The notes beneath the pieces are model-generated. The model was not told where the DNA came from, searched no databases, and worked only from the letters and a program-made list of their open reading frames with translations. A stretch of 64,000 bases of DNA from Oscillospiraceae bacterium (GTDB taxonomy: Bacteria; Bacillota; Clostridia; Oscillospirales; SIG627). The DNA is taken from NCBI GenBank assembly GCA_015063605.1, contig SVTV01000001.1, positions 1 to 64,000 of the forward strand, read 5' to 3'. The first letter of the stretch is position 1; each line of letters opens with the position of its first letter. This document shows, piece after piece, positions 39,110 through 51,654 of the stretch. The translations under genes were made by a program, and so were the position numbers.

Positions 39110-39342
39110 ATGATTGTACCTCCTGTTATTTTAGACCTCAATAATTCGTGATTGTTCCCGCTTTCGGCGTTTGTGATTCAATCTCTCCCTCAAATCAAGC
39201 GCATCCTTGAAAACCAATCTTTTTCTCTGCCGCTTATATCAGTACCCTTTAAGTTTATTGCTTCATATACTGTAAGGGCGCATTTGCGCCGAAGAAGCTT
39301 ACGGATCGGAATTTTATCCGATCGGAAAGGTTTTAAAGGTAT

Positions 39343-39555
39343 ATGCAGACATTTTACATAAATACGGGCTCGGTCACTTATGCTCATAAGGCGGTATCGG
39401 TGCTTGTGAAAAACGGATATAAGGCAAGGATAGGCAGAAGCCTTATAAATTCCTGCGGATACGGAGTATATGTTGAGGGCGAGCACCGTGAGGATATAGA
39501 AAAACTCCTTTGGGAAAACGGTGTAGTTATCGAAGGAAGGAAGGAAGTGTCATGA
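39343..39555 (+). CDS. DUF3343-type putative Se/S carrier-like protein
   Basis: Short protein with GSVTYAHKAVSVLVKNGYKARIGRS...CGYGVYV; ATGA overlap with the next gene. Confidence 0.7.
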   Translation: MQTFYINTGSVTYAHKAVSVLVKNGYKARIGRSLINSCGYGVYVEGEHREDIEKLLWENGVVIEGRKEVS

Positions 39556-40730
39556 GGAGAACGGATATCGTTTATTTCGATCACGCCGCCGCATGGCACG
39601 GATATGTTCCGGAGGTGTCGCAGGCTGTAAAGGAATATTTGGCGGGAGACTTTGGGAATCCCGGAAGGGGAAGCCATATGCTTTCCGTAAGAAGCTCGGA
39701 GAGAGTGTATGAGGTAAGAGAAAGGGCGGCGAGGCTTTTCAAAACGAGCCCCGAAAGAGTTGTTTTCACCCAGAACACAACTTATGCATTGAATCTTGCC
39801 ATACAAGGCTGTATAAAGAAGATATGCGGTGAAATATCATTTACGCCCAAGGTTATCACGAGCGCATTGGAGCACAATTCCGTTATGCGTCCTTTGAAGG
39901 AGCTTGAAAGGAAAGGCGTTATTGAGCTTTGCATCCTTGAACCTGCCTTTGACGGAATGAGGATAGACAGCGGGAAGACCTTCATGAGATTCCGCAGTCA
40001 AATTTCCGGGAATACGTGTCTTGTGTGCATGACGGTCAGATCAAATCTGACGGGAGAAAGAGTTCTGACATCGGAAATGGCACGTCTTACAAGAAAGCTC
40101 GGTATTCCCCTTATAGCGGACGGGGCGCAGAGTGCGGGTCATGAAGGGCTTGACTTTGATGACCTTCCCGCAGATATAATATGCGTACCCGGTCATAAGG
40201 GGCTTATGGGTACCATGTCCTCGGGAATGATGGTGATTTCCGACGATGCCCTTGTTCTGCCCGAGCCCGTCATATCGGGCGGAAGCGGAGCGGGAAGCCG
40301 TTTGTGGGAGATGCCCGCTCTTCTTCCCGAAAGGCTGGAGGCGGGGACACTTCCTCTTCTCGGTATCATGACTCTGGGAGGCGGTATGAAGGCGCTTGAA
40401 AGGATAGGCATCGAAGAGATAGAATACCGTGAAAGGATCGTTACAAGATACATTACGGAAAGGCTCATGGCGATGAAAAATATCACGGTATATTCTCCGT
40501 CGGGAAGCCGTTCGCAGGTGCTTTTCAACGTGAAGGGAAGAGAAAGCGGAGAGGTATGTGAGCTTCTGGAAAACAACGGGATACTTGTAAGAGGCGGAGT
40601 TCATTGTGCTCCCTCGGCTCATTTGTTCTATAAAACGGGAGAAAGCGGGGTAAGAGCATCCTTTTCTTATAAAAATTCCGTGAATGAAGCAGAATATTTT
40701 ATACTAAAACTTTCAAAACTCTTGACATGA
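39552..40730 (+). CDS. Aminotransferase class V / cysteine desulfurase-like protein
   Basis: YFDHAAAWHG, FTQNTTYALNLAI, DGAQSAGHEGLDF, PGHKGLMG; RGGVHCAPSAH C-terminal Cys loop. Confidence 0.85.
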   Translation: MRRTDIVYFDHAAAWHGYVPEVSQAVKEYLAGDFGNPGRGSHMLSVRSSERVYEVRERAARLFKTSPERVVFTQNTTYALNLAIQGCIKKICGEISFTPKVITSALEHNSVMRPLKELERKGVIELCILEPAFDGMRIDSGKTFMRFRSQISGNTCLVCMTVRSNLTGERVLTSEMARLTRKLGIPLIADGAQSAGHEGLDFDDLPADIICVPGHKGLMGTMSSGMMVISDDALVLPEPVISGGSGAGSRLWEMPALLPERLEAGTLPLLGIMTLGGGMKALERIGIEEIEYRERIVTRYITERLMAMKNITVYSPSGSRSQVLFNVKGRESGEVCELLENNGILVRGGVHCAPSAHLFYKTGESGVRASFSYKNSVNEAEYFILKLSKLLT

Positions 40731-40841
40731 AATGCACACATTGATATAATATAGATGTGAAAATATAATCTTTCAAATGATGTGCGGTGATGCCTTCAAA
40801 GGGTAATACGACAGATCAAATGAGAAAAGAGGAATGATAAA

Positions 40842-41981
40842 ATGAAAGCGTTGATAAACGGTAAGATAGTATTCAAGGACGGCATAAAGAGCGGTCTTGC
40901 GGTGCTTTTCGATGAAAAGATAGTTGACATAATCGATAATGAAAAGGCAAAGGCGATGACAGGTATTGAATTCGTCGATGCCGACGGAAAATACGTTCTC
41001 CCCGGTCTTGTGGATATACATATCCACGGCTACAACGGTGTTGAAGCGGGCGAGGATACGGAAAACTCTGTTCCCGTAATGGCAGAGGGCGTTATAAAGA
41101 ACGGCGTTACATCCTTCCTTCCCACCACCATGACGGTAGCAAAGGAGGATATTGAAAAGTCTCTTACGGCTATCAGAGGTCTTAAGGAAAAGAGTAAGTC
41201 CTGGGACGGCGCAGAGGTCATAGGCGCCAATGTTGAAGGTCCCTTCATCAATCCCTCCAAGAAGGGCGCTCAGGATGATAAGTATATATTGAAGCCCGAT
41301 GCATCATTCGTTAAGAAGTATGCCGATGTAATAAAGATCATAACTCTCGCTCCCGAAATGGATGAGGATATGGCTTGCATCACGGAGGTAAAGAAGGATA
41401 CGGACGTTCTCATTTCCATGGGACACACGGGCGCAGATTACGACACGGCGGTCGAAGCCGTAAGACGAGGCGTAGGCCACGTTACACATCTCTTCAACGC
41501 CATGACTCCTCTCATGCACAGAAACCCCGGTGTTGTCGGTGCGGCTTTGGGTGAGGATGTTACCGTTGAGATCATTGCGGATACATTTCACATCAATCCC
41601 GGTCTTTACTCCATCGTATATAAGGTAAAGGGCGAAAAGATGCTTCTCATAACCGACTGTATAAGAGCGGGCGGTCTTTCCGACGGCGAGTACACTCTCG
41701 GCGGACAGAAGGTCGTTGTTAACGGTATCCAGTGCAAGCTGGAGGACGGCACCATTGCGGGAAGCGTATTGAAGCTTAACAATGCTATCCGCAATATAAA
41801 GGAATATACGGATATACCTCTTCATGAGATAGTCAATGCGGCTTCCTTCTATCCCGCACAGGCAATAGGCATATCCGACAGAAAGGGCTCCGTTGCCATA
41901 GGCAAGGATGCAGACCTTGTAATAGCCGATGAGGATATCTCCGTATTGAAGGTATTCAAGAGCGGCAAGGCGGTAGTCTGA
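40842..41981 (+). CDS. nagA: N-acetylglucosamine-6-phosphate deacetylase
   Basis: LPGLVDIHIHGYNGVE, GANVEGPFINPSKKGAQ, SMGHTGADYDTA, THLFNAMTPLMHRNPG. Confidence 0.92.
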   Translation: MKALINGKIVFKDGIKSGLAVLFDEKIVDIIDNEKAKAMTGIEFVDADGKYVLPGLVDIHIHGYNGVEAGEDTENSVPVMAEGVIKNGVTSFLPTTMTVAKEDIEKSLTAIRGLKEKSKSWDGAEVIGANVEGPFINPSKKGAQDDKYILKPDASFVKKYADVIKIITLAPEMDEDMACITEVKKDTDVLISMGHTGADYDTAVEAVRRGVGHVTHLFNAMTPLMHRNPGVVGAALGEDVTVEIIADTFHINPGLYSIVYKVKGEKMLLITDCIRAGGLSDGEYTLGGQKVVVNGIQCKLEDGTIAGSVLKLNNAIRNIKEYTDIPLHEIVNAASFYPAQAIGISDRKGSVAIGKDADLVIADEDISVLKVFKSGKAVV

Positions 41982-42050
41982 TAACTTTATCAAAGAATAA
42001 ACGGAATTTATAATTACAGATCAAAAGATTTTGAAAGGATTTTTATCAAT

Positions 42051-43430
42051 ATGGAATTGAAGGTAAAAGCAAAATACGATCCCGGGTTTGAACCCATCTC
42101 CATCGTATACAGAGAATTCATGAAGAGATGCGAAGGCGAAAACGGTACCGATATCGTTATCGGCGCAGTAAGAAACAAGGAATACGTTTCCGCATTCAAG
42201 ACAAGGATCCTCAAGGAGGGAATAGACGATAAGGCTAACTTCAAGTTTATCGAGCGTATCGTAAAGTCCATGCTCTGGGTATACGGCGGCTATAAGATCA
42301 TAATCGCGGGAAGCGATAAGGTTGCCGAATATATCAAGGCGGCATACGCAAAGGGCGGAAGCCGTGAGTTCGATGCAAACTTCATGTCCAGAGTTTTCGA
42401 AAAGCCCTTCGAGGTAGTAAGCGTTTCCATAGATGAAGCTCCCGTATCCGTAGGAAGCTCCTCCTCCGTAGGACGCAATCTTGACGGTTGCAGAATAGGA
42501 TTTGATGCAGGCGGAAGCGACAGAAAGGTAAGTGCTGTTGTAAACGGCGAGCCCGTATACTCTGAAGAGGTAGTATGGTTCCCCAAGCTTCAGAGCGATC
42601 CCAAGTATCACTATGACGGAATCCTTGAGGCGATGAAGTCTGCGGCATCTCATATGCCCAGAGTTGATGCTATCGGTGTCAGCACAGCAGGTGTCGTTAT
42701 CGATAACAGAATGATGGTCGGCTCTCTCTTCCTTAAGGTATCCGATGAGGATTTCGAAAAGCACGTAAAGAATATCTATCTTGATGTTGCGAAGGAATTG
42801 GGCGACAATATTCCCATCGAGGTCGCAAACGACGGCGACGTTACAGCTCTTACAGGCGCTATGAACCTTGAAGACGTCAAGGTCCTCGGTATCGCTATGG
42901 GTACCAGCGAAGCGGGCGGTTACGTTGACGAAAACGGCAACATCACAGGCTGGCTCAACGAGCTTGCTTTCGTTCCCGTTGACTACAACGAGGACGCTAT
43001 GCTCGACGAATGGTCCGGCGACTACGGATGCGGCGTTAAGTACTTCTCTCAGGATGCAGTTATCAAGCTCGCTCCCGCTGCGGGAATCGAGATCGACGAA
43101 AGCCTTTCTCCCGCCGAAAAGCTCAAGGTAGTTCAGAAGCTTATGGAAGAGGGCGACGAAAGAGCAAAGGGCATTTACGAGACGATCGGTGTTTACTTCG
43201 GTTATCAGATAGCGTTCTACGCTCTCTTCTATCAGATAAAGCACGTTCTCATCCTCGGCAGAGTTACAAGCGGTAACGGCGGCGTTCTCCTCCTCGATAA
43301 GGCACAGGAGGTTCTCGATAAGGAATTCCCCGAGCTTGCAAAGGAAGTATGCCTCAACATACCCGATGAAAAGAGCAGAAGAGTAGGTCAGTCCGTTGCG
43401 GCGGCAAGCCTTGCCGAAAGCAGAAAGTAA
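42051..43430 (+). CDS. ROK-family kinase-like protein with ~140-aa N-terminal extension
   Basis: IGFDAGGSDRKVSAV, VDAIGVSTAGVV, VANDGDVTALTGAM, GIAMGTSEAGGYVDENG. Confidence 0.75.
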   Translation: MELKVKAKYDPGFEPISIVYREFMKRCEGENGTDIVIGAVRNKEYVSAFKTRILKEGIDDKANFKFIERIVKSMLWVYGGYKIIIAGSDKVAEYIKAAYAKGGSREFDANFMSRVFEKPFEVVSVSIDEAPVSVGSSSSVGRNLDGCRIGFDAGGSDRKVSAVVNGEPVYSEEVVWFPKLQSDPKYHYDGILEAMKSAASHMPRVDAIGVSTAGVVIDNRMMVGSLFLKVSDEDFEKHVKNIYLDVAKELGDNIPIEVANDGDVTALTGAMNLEDVKVLGIAMGTSEAGGYVDENGNITGWLNELAFVPVDYNEDAMLDEWSGDYGCGVKYFSQDAVIKLAPAAGIEIDESLSPAEKLKVVQKLMEEGDERAKGIYETIGVYFGYQIAFYALFYQIKHVLILGRVTSGNGGVLLLDKAQEVLDKEFPELAKEVCLNIPDEKSRRVGQSVAAASLAESRK

Positions 43431-43494
43431 TATTCAAGGCGTAAGCCTGACAAATAATTACACAAATCATTAATATAAAGGATTGGTATTAAAA

Positions 43495-44802
43495 ATGGCA
43501 AAGATCAGATGCGGTTTCGCTCAGTGCGATATTACCCCGGCTCCTTATGAAACATTTCAGGACGGTTACGGCTCCAGATTGGGTCCCGCTACTGCAATAA
43601 GAGACAAGATATATGCAAAGGTATGCTCCGTTGAATCCTGCGGCGACAGAATAGTATTCATATCCGTTGACGTTTGCGGCTTCGATCCTCAGCTTTCTGA
43701 GGTTATCAAGGATGCTATAAAGTACTATGCAGGCGTTACAGAGGATAAGGTAGCTCTTTGCGCTACACATACCCATACGGGTCCCGCTTGCGGAGTTCTT
43801 GAATCCTGCCCCAAGAATATGATATACTGGTACAGATCTGCAGAGACCATAGCAAAGGCTGTAAAGACCGCTATGGACAACGAGACAGACGGTGCTTTCG
43901 AATTCAAGCTTTGCGATAAGCCTCTTGAAACGATATATAACCGTGTAGGCAGACAGTACTGCGATCACAGGGTAAGAATAGCCGTATTTACCGATACGGA
44001 AAAGAATATAAAGGGTGTTATAGCTCACGGAGCATCCCATCCCACGGTTCTCGGCGATATGATGTTCTCCGCGGATTACCCCGGAATTATGACAAGAAAC
44101 ATGGGCGTGGATTACCCCGGAGTTCCCGTTGTATATCTTAACGGACGCGGCGGCGATACAAACCCCCTCCACAGAGAAAAGCTTCCCGCGGATTACCTTG
44201 TAAACAAGCTGGGAACAGAGCTTTCCGACAGCATCAAGGACGGAATCGAAAAGCTTTCCGGAAATCCCACCGAGGATTACGATATCAAGTCCGCTTACAA
44301 CATGGAAACGATACCCCGCAAGGCGTTCCTTCCCGTTGAGGATTACGAGGCTCTCATAGAGGCTGAATACAAGAAGTATTTCGAATCCACAAATCCCGTA
44401 ACAAAGAGATGCGTATTCCCCGAGATCGAATGGCTCAAGATGTGCCGTGACCTTGCTAAGGAAGGCAAGGATTCCTCCATCAAGGCTCCTCTCCAGGTAT
44501 TCAAGCTCAATAATGATGCGATATTTGCGTTCATTCCCTTCGAGCTTCTCTGCGTAACAGGCAATACCATCGAGGAAAAGCTTGTTGAAATGGGATACAA
44601 GAGAGAATCCGTATTCGTTATCGGTTATGCAAACCAGGTATTGAGCTACCTTGCAGCTGTTGAGCATTTCGACAAGGGCGGCTACGATATCGGCGGTGCT
44701 TTCGGTGCGGCTTCTCATTGGTACAAGCTTCCCGACTGCTCCAAGGAGACAGAGGGCGCTGTTATCGACGGTATCATGAAGCTTGCAGAGCAGGTAAAGT
44801 GA
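43495..44802 (+). CDS. Neutral/alkaline non-lysosomal ceramidase-like protein
   Basis: FAQCDITP, CATHTHTGPACG, YLNGRGGDTNP. Confidence 0.75.
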   Translation: MAKIRCGFAQCDITPAPYETFQDGYGSRLGPATAIRDKIYAKVCSVESCGDRIVFISVDVCGFDPQLSEVIKDAIKYYAGVTEDKVALCATHTHTGPACGVLESCPKNMIYWYRSAETIAKAVKTAMDNETDGAFEFKLCDKPLETIYNRVGRQYCDHRVRIAVFTDTEKNIKGVIAHGASHPTVLGDMMFSADYPGIMTRNMGVDYPGVPVVYLNGRGGDTNPLHREKLPADYLVNKLGTELSDSIKDGIEKLSGNPTEDYDIKSAYNMETIPRKAFLPVEDYEALIEAEYKKYFESTNPVTKRCVFPEIEWLKMCRDLAKEGKDSSIKAPLQVFKLNNDAIFAFIPFELLCVTGNTIEEKLVEMGYKRESVFVIGYANQVLSYLAAVEHFDKGGYDIGGAFGAASHWYKLPDCSKETEGAVIDGIMKLAEQVK

Positions 44803-44822
44803 TATTCTGAGATAACCTTCAG

Positions 44823-45626
44823 ATGAAAAACAGATCGAAGATCGGCAAGGGGAATTCCTTTTCCCCTGCCGATATGATCGTTATTGCGGCGGCGGTCATT
44901 TTTTCCGCGGTCGTAAAATACGGAATAAGGAGCTTTTTTGCACCCCTTGAGAGTGTTACGCTTCTCTTTTCCCTTGCTTTTTACGGCTCGGCGTTATTAT
45001 TGCCCGGGCTTGTGCTTTTGTTTTTTTTCGGAAGCCGTAAGTCTTTATCTGAGGAACGTGACGGTAAGAGCGACGGTATACTGTTGTTTTTGACGGCACT
45101 TACCGCACCTCTTTTTTTCGGTATGGTCTCTTCATTTTTCGGAAATGCGGGAGATACTCCGTCGTTGCAGTTAAGCGGCTTTCCCGATCTTTTAATGATG
45201 TTTTTTTCGTATGCGGTACTGCCTGCGGTATGCGAGGAGTTTTTTTACAGATGTGCCTTGACAAGGAGTATCACGGTTCTTGCGGGAAGAGAATGGGGAA
45301 TAGTGATCCCCGCACTTCTTTTCGGCATAGCTCATGTATCCTCGGAGAATGTGTTTTCGGGAGTTGTATTCCCCGCACTTTTCACGGGATTGTTTTACGG
45401 CACGCTGGCAGAGGGCGGAAAAGGATGGAAAAGGTGTGCTCTGTGCCACTTTATAAATAACGGATGCGCTTTTGTCATGGCGGCGGCGCAGTCTGCGGAT
45501 CTGACCGTGCTTACACGGGTGACGGGGGTCATGGGAGCTTTTCTCGGAATATCGTTTATTCCTTGCGTTATTATGTATATCCTCCGTCGTAAAAAGAATG
45601 ATTTTACAGAAAATAGAGATGTTTGA
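44823..45626 (+). CDS. CPBP family intramembrane glutamic endopeptidase
   Basis: EEFFYR, LLFGIAHVSSEN, CHFINN in a multi-TM protein. Confidence 0.85.
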   Translation: MKNRSKIGKGNSFSPADMIVIAAAVIFSAVVKYGIRSFFAPLESVTLLFSLAFYGSALLLPGLVLLFFFGSRKSLSEERDGKSDGILLFLTALTAPLFFGMVSSFFGNAGDTPSLQLSGFPDLLMMFFSYAVLPAVCEEFFYRCALTRSITVLAGREWGIVIPALLFGIAHVSSENVFSGVVFPALFTGLFYGTLAEGGKGWKRCALCHFINNGCAFVMAAAQSADLTVLTRVTGVMGAFLGISFIPCVIMYILRRKKNDFTENRDV

Positions 45627-46116
45627 AAAAAATGAGCTTTCCCATGAGCTTTTTATGAAAAAAGCCCTTCACTATGCACGCCTTGCGGGAAAGCGGGGCG
45701 AGGTGCCGGTAGGTGCTGTTGTAGTAAAGGACGGAGAGATAATTTCATGGGGCTGTAACGGCAGAGAATCGAAAAAAAGCGCTCTTGCCCATGCGGAGAT
45801 TCAGGCAATAGCAAGAGCAAATAAGAAATTGGGCGGCTGGCGCCTTCATATGTGCGATCTGTACGTTACCCTTGAGCCTTGTCCCATGTGTGCGGGGGCA
45901 ATAGTAAACGCACGAATCAAAAGAGTGATAATAGGCGCATCCGATAAAAAGGCGGGAGCCTTCGGAAGCGTTTTTGATATGAATACGTTTCCTCTCAATC
46001 ATAAGCCCGAGATCGTGACGGGTGTTATGGAGAAGGAATCGGCAGAGCTTCTCGGTTCATTTTTTACGGAATTGAGAAAAAAGATTAAAAACAGCGAAAA
46101 AAGGAAAGGTAATATC
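45598..46116 (+). CDS. tadA: tRNA-specific adenosine deaminase domain, in frame with the following mtlD and without an intervening stop
   Basis: ALAHAEIQAI (HAE) and PCPMCAGAI motifs; true start may be ATG 45619. Confidence 0.88.
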
Positions 46117-48436
<2,320 letters not shown>

Positions 48437-48450
48437 TATAAAACATATCA

Positions 48451-48478
48451 GCCCGACTCCCGAAAAGGAGATCGGGCG
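48451..48478 (+). terminator. Terminator after tgt
   Basis: GCCCGACTCC CGAAAA GGAGATCGGGC then GTTTTCG. Confidence 0.8.
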
Positions 48479-48497
48479 TTTTCGTATAACAACAAAT

Positions 48498-48525
48498 CAG
48501 CCGATACGGGTTTCCGTATCGGCTG
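48498..48525 (-). terminator. Terminator after the topoisomerase B-subunit gene
   Basis: CAGCCGATACGG GTTT CCGTATCGGCTG, perfect 12-bp stem. Confidence 0.75.
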
Positions 48526-48530
48526 AAGCT

Positions 48531-50603
48531 TTATACATCGGCAAGATCTACATATTTATGACCGTTTTCCGCTATGAAGCGCTTTCTTCCGGGAAGATCG
48601 TCTCCCAGGAGCACATTGAACATATGGAATGTTTTTTCCTCATCCTCGGGGGTGATCCTGATAAGACGTCTCGAGGCGGGTGACATGGTGGTCTTCCACA
48701 TCATATCGGGATCGTTTTCACCGAGACCCTTGGAGCGCTGTATGGTATAGGGTTTGTTTCCGATCTTTGCGAGAATTGCCGCCTTTTCCTTTTCGTCATA
48801 GGCGAATTGGATATCCTTACCGCAGGTTATCTCGTAAAGGGGTGATTCGGCAATATATACTTTTCCTTCTCTTATCAAGGTGGGGAGAAGTCTGTACAGC
48901 ATGGTCAGTATAAGAGTCCTTATCTGGAATCCGTCCTCATCGGCATCGGTGCATATGATTATCTTGTTCCATTTAAGATTGTTGATGTCGAAATCCGCCA
49001 ATTCCTTATGGGATTTGGAGCGTATCTCCACACCGCATCCGATGACCTTGAGAAGGTCTATTATGATATCGCTTTTGAATATCCGCTCATATGATGCCTT
49101 CAGACAGTTGAGCGTCTTTCCTCTTACGGGGATAAGAGCCTGAAATTCCGCATTCCGTCCCATTTTACATGAGGAAAGAGCGGAGTCTCCCTCCACGATG
49201 AAAAGCTCACGCTTCTCAACGTCCTTGGTACGGCAGTTTACGAATTTCTCCACACGGTTCGATATATCGAGAGATGTGGAAAGCTTCTTTTTGAGGTTCA
49301 TTCTCATGACCTCGGCGTTTTCACGGCTCTTTTTGTTTATCATTACCTGAGTGGCTATTCTTTCTGCATCGGCGGGATTTTCAGCAAAGTAGACCTCAAG
49401 CTCCTGAGCGAAGAATTCCGTCATTGCCTTTTCGATAAAGGCGTTGTTTATCGCCTTTTTCGTCTGGTTGGCATATGATGTATATGTGGAAAAGCTGCTT
49501 ATGACCATAACGAGACACTCTTCAACATCGTTGAAGGATATCTTCTGATCTGTTTTTCCGTATTTTCCGTTGTTTTTAAGATAAGTGTCCACCGCCTTTG
49601 TAAAAGCGGAGCGGACTGCCTTTTCGGGAGAGCCGCCGTGCTCAAGATAGCTTGAATTATGATAATATTCAAGCTTTGCGGCTTTCGTGGAGAAGCAGAA
49701 TGCGGCATTGATGAGAAGATCGTAGTCTGCCTGATCTGCTCTGTCACGTCCCGTGCGCTGACATTGGATAAGATGGGGGAGTGTGAGGTTTTTTCCTGCG
49801 GGTGCACTTGTCTCGCCGTCCTCGTCATCGATGTCGGCTTCTTCCTTTTCCGCCTCTTCCTCGTTTTGCTTCTGCCCCGTCAATTCATTGATGTATTCTA
49901 TAAGGCCGTCCCTGTAAAGAAAGGTCTCTCTGTGGGGGTTTTTGTTTTCCTCCTCGGGATATTCGTAATAAAGATCGAGCGCAAGCCCCGTATTGACGAC
50001 CGCCTGCATCTTCAACGTGCGTATAAAGTATTCGAGGGGGATATTGATATCGGTGAAGACCTCTAAGTCGGGCTTCCACCTTACAACGGTTCCGCTTTTC
50101 GATCGGGACATCGTTTCTTTGCAAAGCTCGGTAACGGGCTCTCCCTTTTCGAAGGAGATCGTATATTTTGCCTTATCCTTGTAGGAGGTAACGTGCATAA
50201 ACTCGGAGCTGTACTGAGTTGCACATGCGCCGAGACCGTTTGTTCCCAAGGAGAATTTATATGAACCGTTTTCAAGATTATTGTATTTACCGCCTGCGTA
50301 AAGCTCGCAGTAAATAAGTTCCCAATTATATTTTCCTTCGTTTTCATTCCAATCAAGGGGAACGCCTCTGCCGTGATCTTCGACCTCTATCGTCATGTCG
50401 GAATACACACGAACAGATATCTCCTTTCCGTAGCCCTCTCTGGCTTCGTCTATGGCATTGGAAAGAATTTCGAAGAAGGATTGCTCACAGCCTTCAAGGC
50501 TGTCGGAGCCAAACATGACCGCGGGCTTTTTGCGGACTCTGTCGGCTCCCTTCAGCATTGAAATACTTTGATCGGAATATTCTGTTTTTTTAGCCCCGGG
50601 CAT
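48531..50603 (-). CDS. Type IIA DNA topoisomerase subunit B (ParE/GyrB-like)
   Basis: Bergerat fold ILSNAIDEAREG / VEDHGRGVPLD / GTNGLGA; Toprim LFIVEGDSALSS and CTDADEDGFQIRTL. Confidence 0.88.
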   Translation of the reverse strand: MPGAKKTEYSDQSISMLKGADRVRKKPAVMFGSDSLEGCEQSFFEILSNAIDEAREGYGKEISVRVYSDMTIEVEDHGRGVPLDWNENEGKYNWELIYCELYAGGKYNNLENGSYKFSLGTNGLGACATQYSSEFMHVTSYKDKAKYTISFEKGEPVTELCKETMSRSKSGTVVRWKPDLEVFTDINIPLEYFIRTLKMQAVVNTGLALDLYYEYPEEENKNPHRETFLYRDGLIEYINELTGQKQNEEEAEKEEADIDDEDGETSAPAGKNLTLPHLIQCQRTGRDRADQADYDLLINAAFCFSTKAAKLEYYHNSSYLEHGGSPEKAVRSAFTKAVDTYLKNNGKYGKTDQKISFNDVEECLVMVISSFSTYTSYANQTKKAINNAFIEKAMTEFFAQELEVYFAENPADAERIATQVMINKKSRENAEVMRMNLKKKLSTSLDISNRVEKFVNCRTKDVEKRELFIVEGDSALSSCKMGRNAEFQALIPVRGKTLNCLKASYERIFKSDIIIDLLKVIGCGVEIRSKSHKELADFDINNLKWNKIIICTDADEDGFQIRTLILTMLYRLLPTLIREGKVYIAESPLYEITCGKDIQFAYDEKEKAAILAKIGNKPYTIQRSKGLGENDPDMMWKTTMSPASRRLIRITPEDEEKTFHMFNVLLGDDLPGRKRFIAENGHKYVDLADV

Positions 50604-51568
50604 TACTTGCTGAGCTTGTCATTGGATCCGAGAACGTTTACGATCTTGTGGTAAACGGTTTTCTTGACCTCTTCGCGTGCAACGGAGAGATAAGATCTGG
50701 GATCAAATACCTCGGGCTGAGCTGTAAGAACACGGCGTACGCCTGCTGTGAGAGCGAGACGGATATCGGAGTCGATGTTGATCTTACATACTGCCATGGA
50801 AGCTGCCTTGCGGAGCTGTTCTTCGGGGATACCTACAGCGTCGGGAAGCTTTCCGCCGAGCTCGTTGATCTCCTTGACGTAGTCCTGAGGAACGGAGGAA
50901 GCACCGTGGAGAACGATGGGGAATTCGGGAAGTCTCTTGCCTACCTCTTCAAGAATGTCGAAGCGGAGAGGAGGAGGAACGAGGATGCCTTCTTCGTTTC
51001 TTGTGCACTGAGCAGCTGTGAACTTGTATGCACCGTGGGATGTACCGATGGAGATAGCGAGGGAGTCAACGCCTGTGCGTGTAACGAATTCTTCAACCTC
51101 TTCGGGCTTTGTGTAGGAGGAATGCTCAGCTACAACTTCATCCTCGACGCCTGCGAGAACGCCCAATTCGCCTTCAACCGTTACGTTTCTTGCGTGTGCG
51201 TATTCAACTACCTTCTTTGTTACGGCGATGTTGTCCTCGAAGGAATGGTGAGAGCCGTCGATCATAACGGATGTGAAGCCGTTGTCGATACAAGCCTTGC
51301 AGATCTCGAAGTCTGCGCCGTGGTCAAGGTGAAGAGCGAAGTCGATGGTAGTATCCTTAGCTGCCGCTTCTGCGAGAGCCATGAGATAAGCCGCCTTTGC
51401 ATACTTTCTTGCGCCCGCGGATACCTGAAGGATAACGGGAGAACGAAGCTCGTTTGCAGCTTCTGTTATCGCCTGGATTATTTCCATGTTGTTGATATTG
51501 AACGCGCCTACGGCATAGCCGCCCTTATAAGCGTCGTTAAGCATTTTTTTCGTGTTTACGAGTGCCAT
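50603..51568 (-). CDS. fba: Class II fructose-1,6-bisphosphate aldolase
   Basis: AVGAFNINNMEI, LHLDHGADFE, MIDGSHHSFEDNI, VEGELGVLAGVED. Confidence 0.93.
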   Translation of the reverse strand: MALVNTKKMLNDAYKGGYAVGAFNINNMEIIQAITEAANELRSPVILQVSAGARKYAKAAYLMALAEAAAKDTTIDFALHLDHGADFEICKACIDNGFTSVMIDGSHHSFEDNIAVTKKVVEYAHARNVTVEGELGVLAGVEDEVVAEHSSYTKPEEVEEFVTRTGVDSLAISIGTSHGAYKFTAAQCTRNEEGILVPPPLRFDILEEVGKRLPEFPIVLHGASSVPQDYVKEINELGGKLPDAVGIPEEQLRKAASMAVCKINIDSDIRLALTAGVRRVLTAQPEVFDPRSYLSVAREEVKKTVYHKIVNVLGSNDKLSK

Positions 51569-51654
51569 ATTTTTTGCTCCTTTATAAAATAAAATATATC
51601 ACACTATATTATACAACAAATATCATGCATTGTCAAGAGTTTAGCCTGACAGCC

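Noticed and set aside
42021-43244. 407-aa minus-strand ORF opposite the ROK-like gene
   Set aside because: Antisense shadow; the plus frame has clear family motifs. Same reasoning for 43489-44718, 46057-47307 and 61951-63057.
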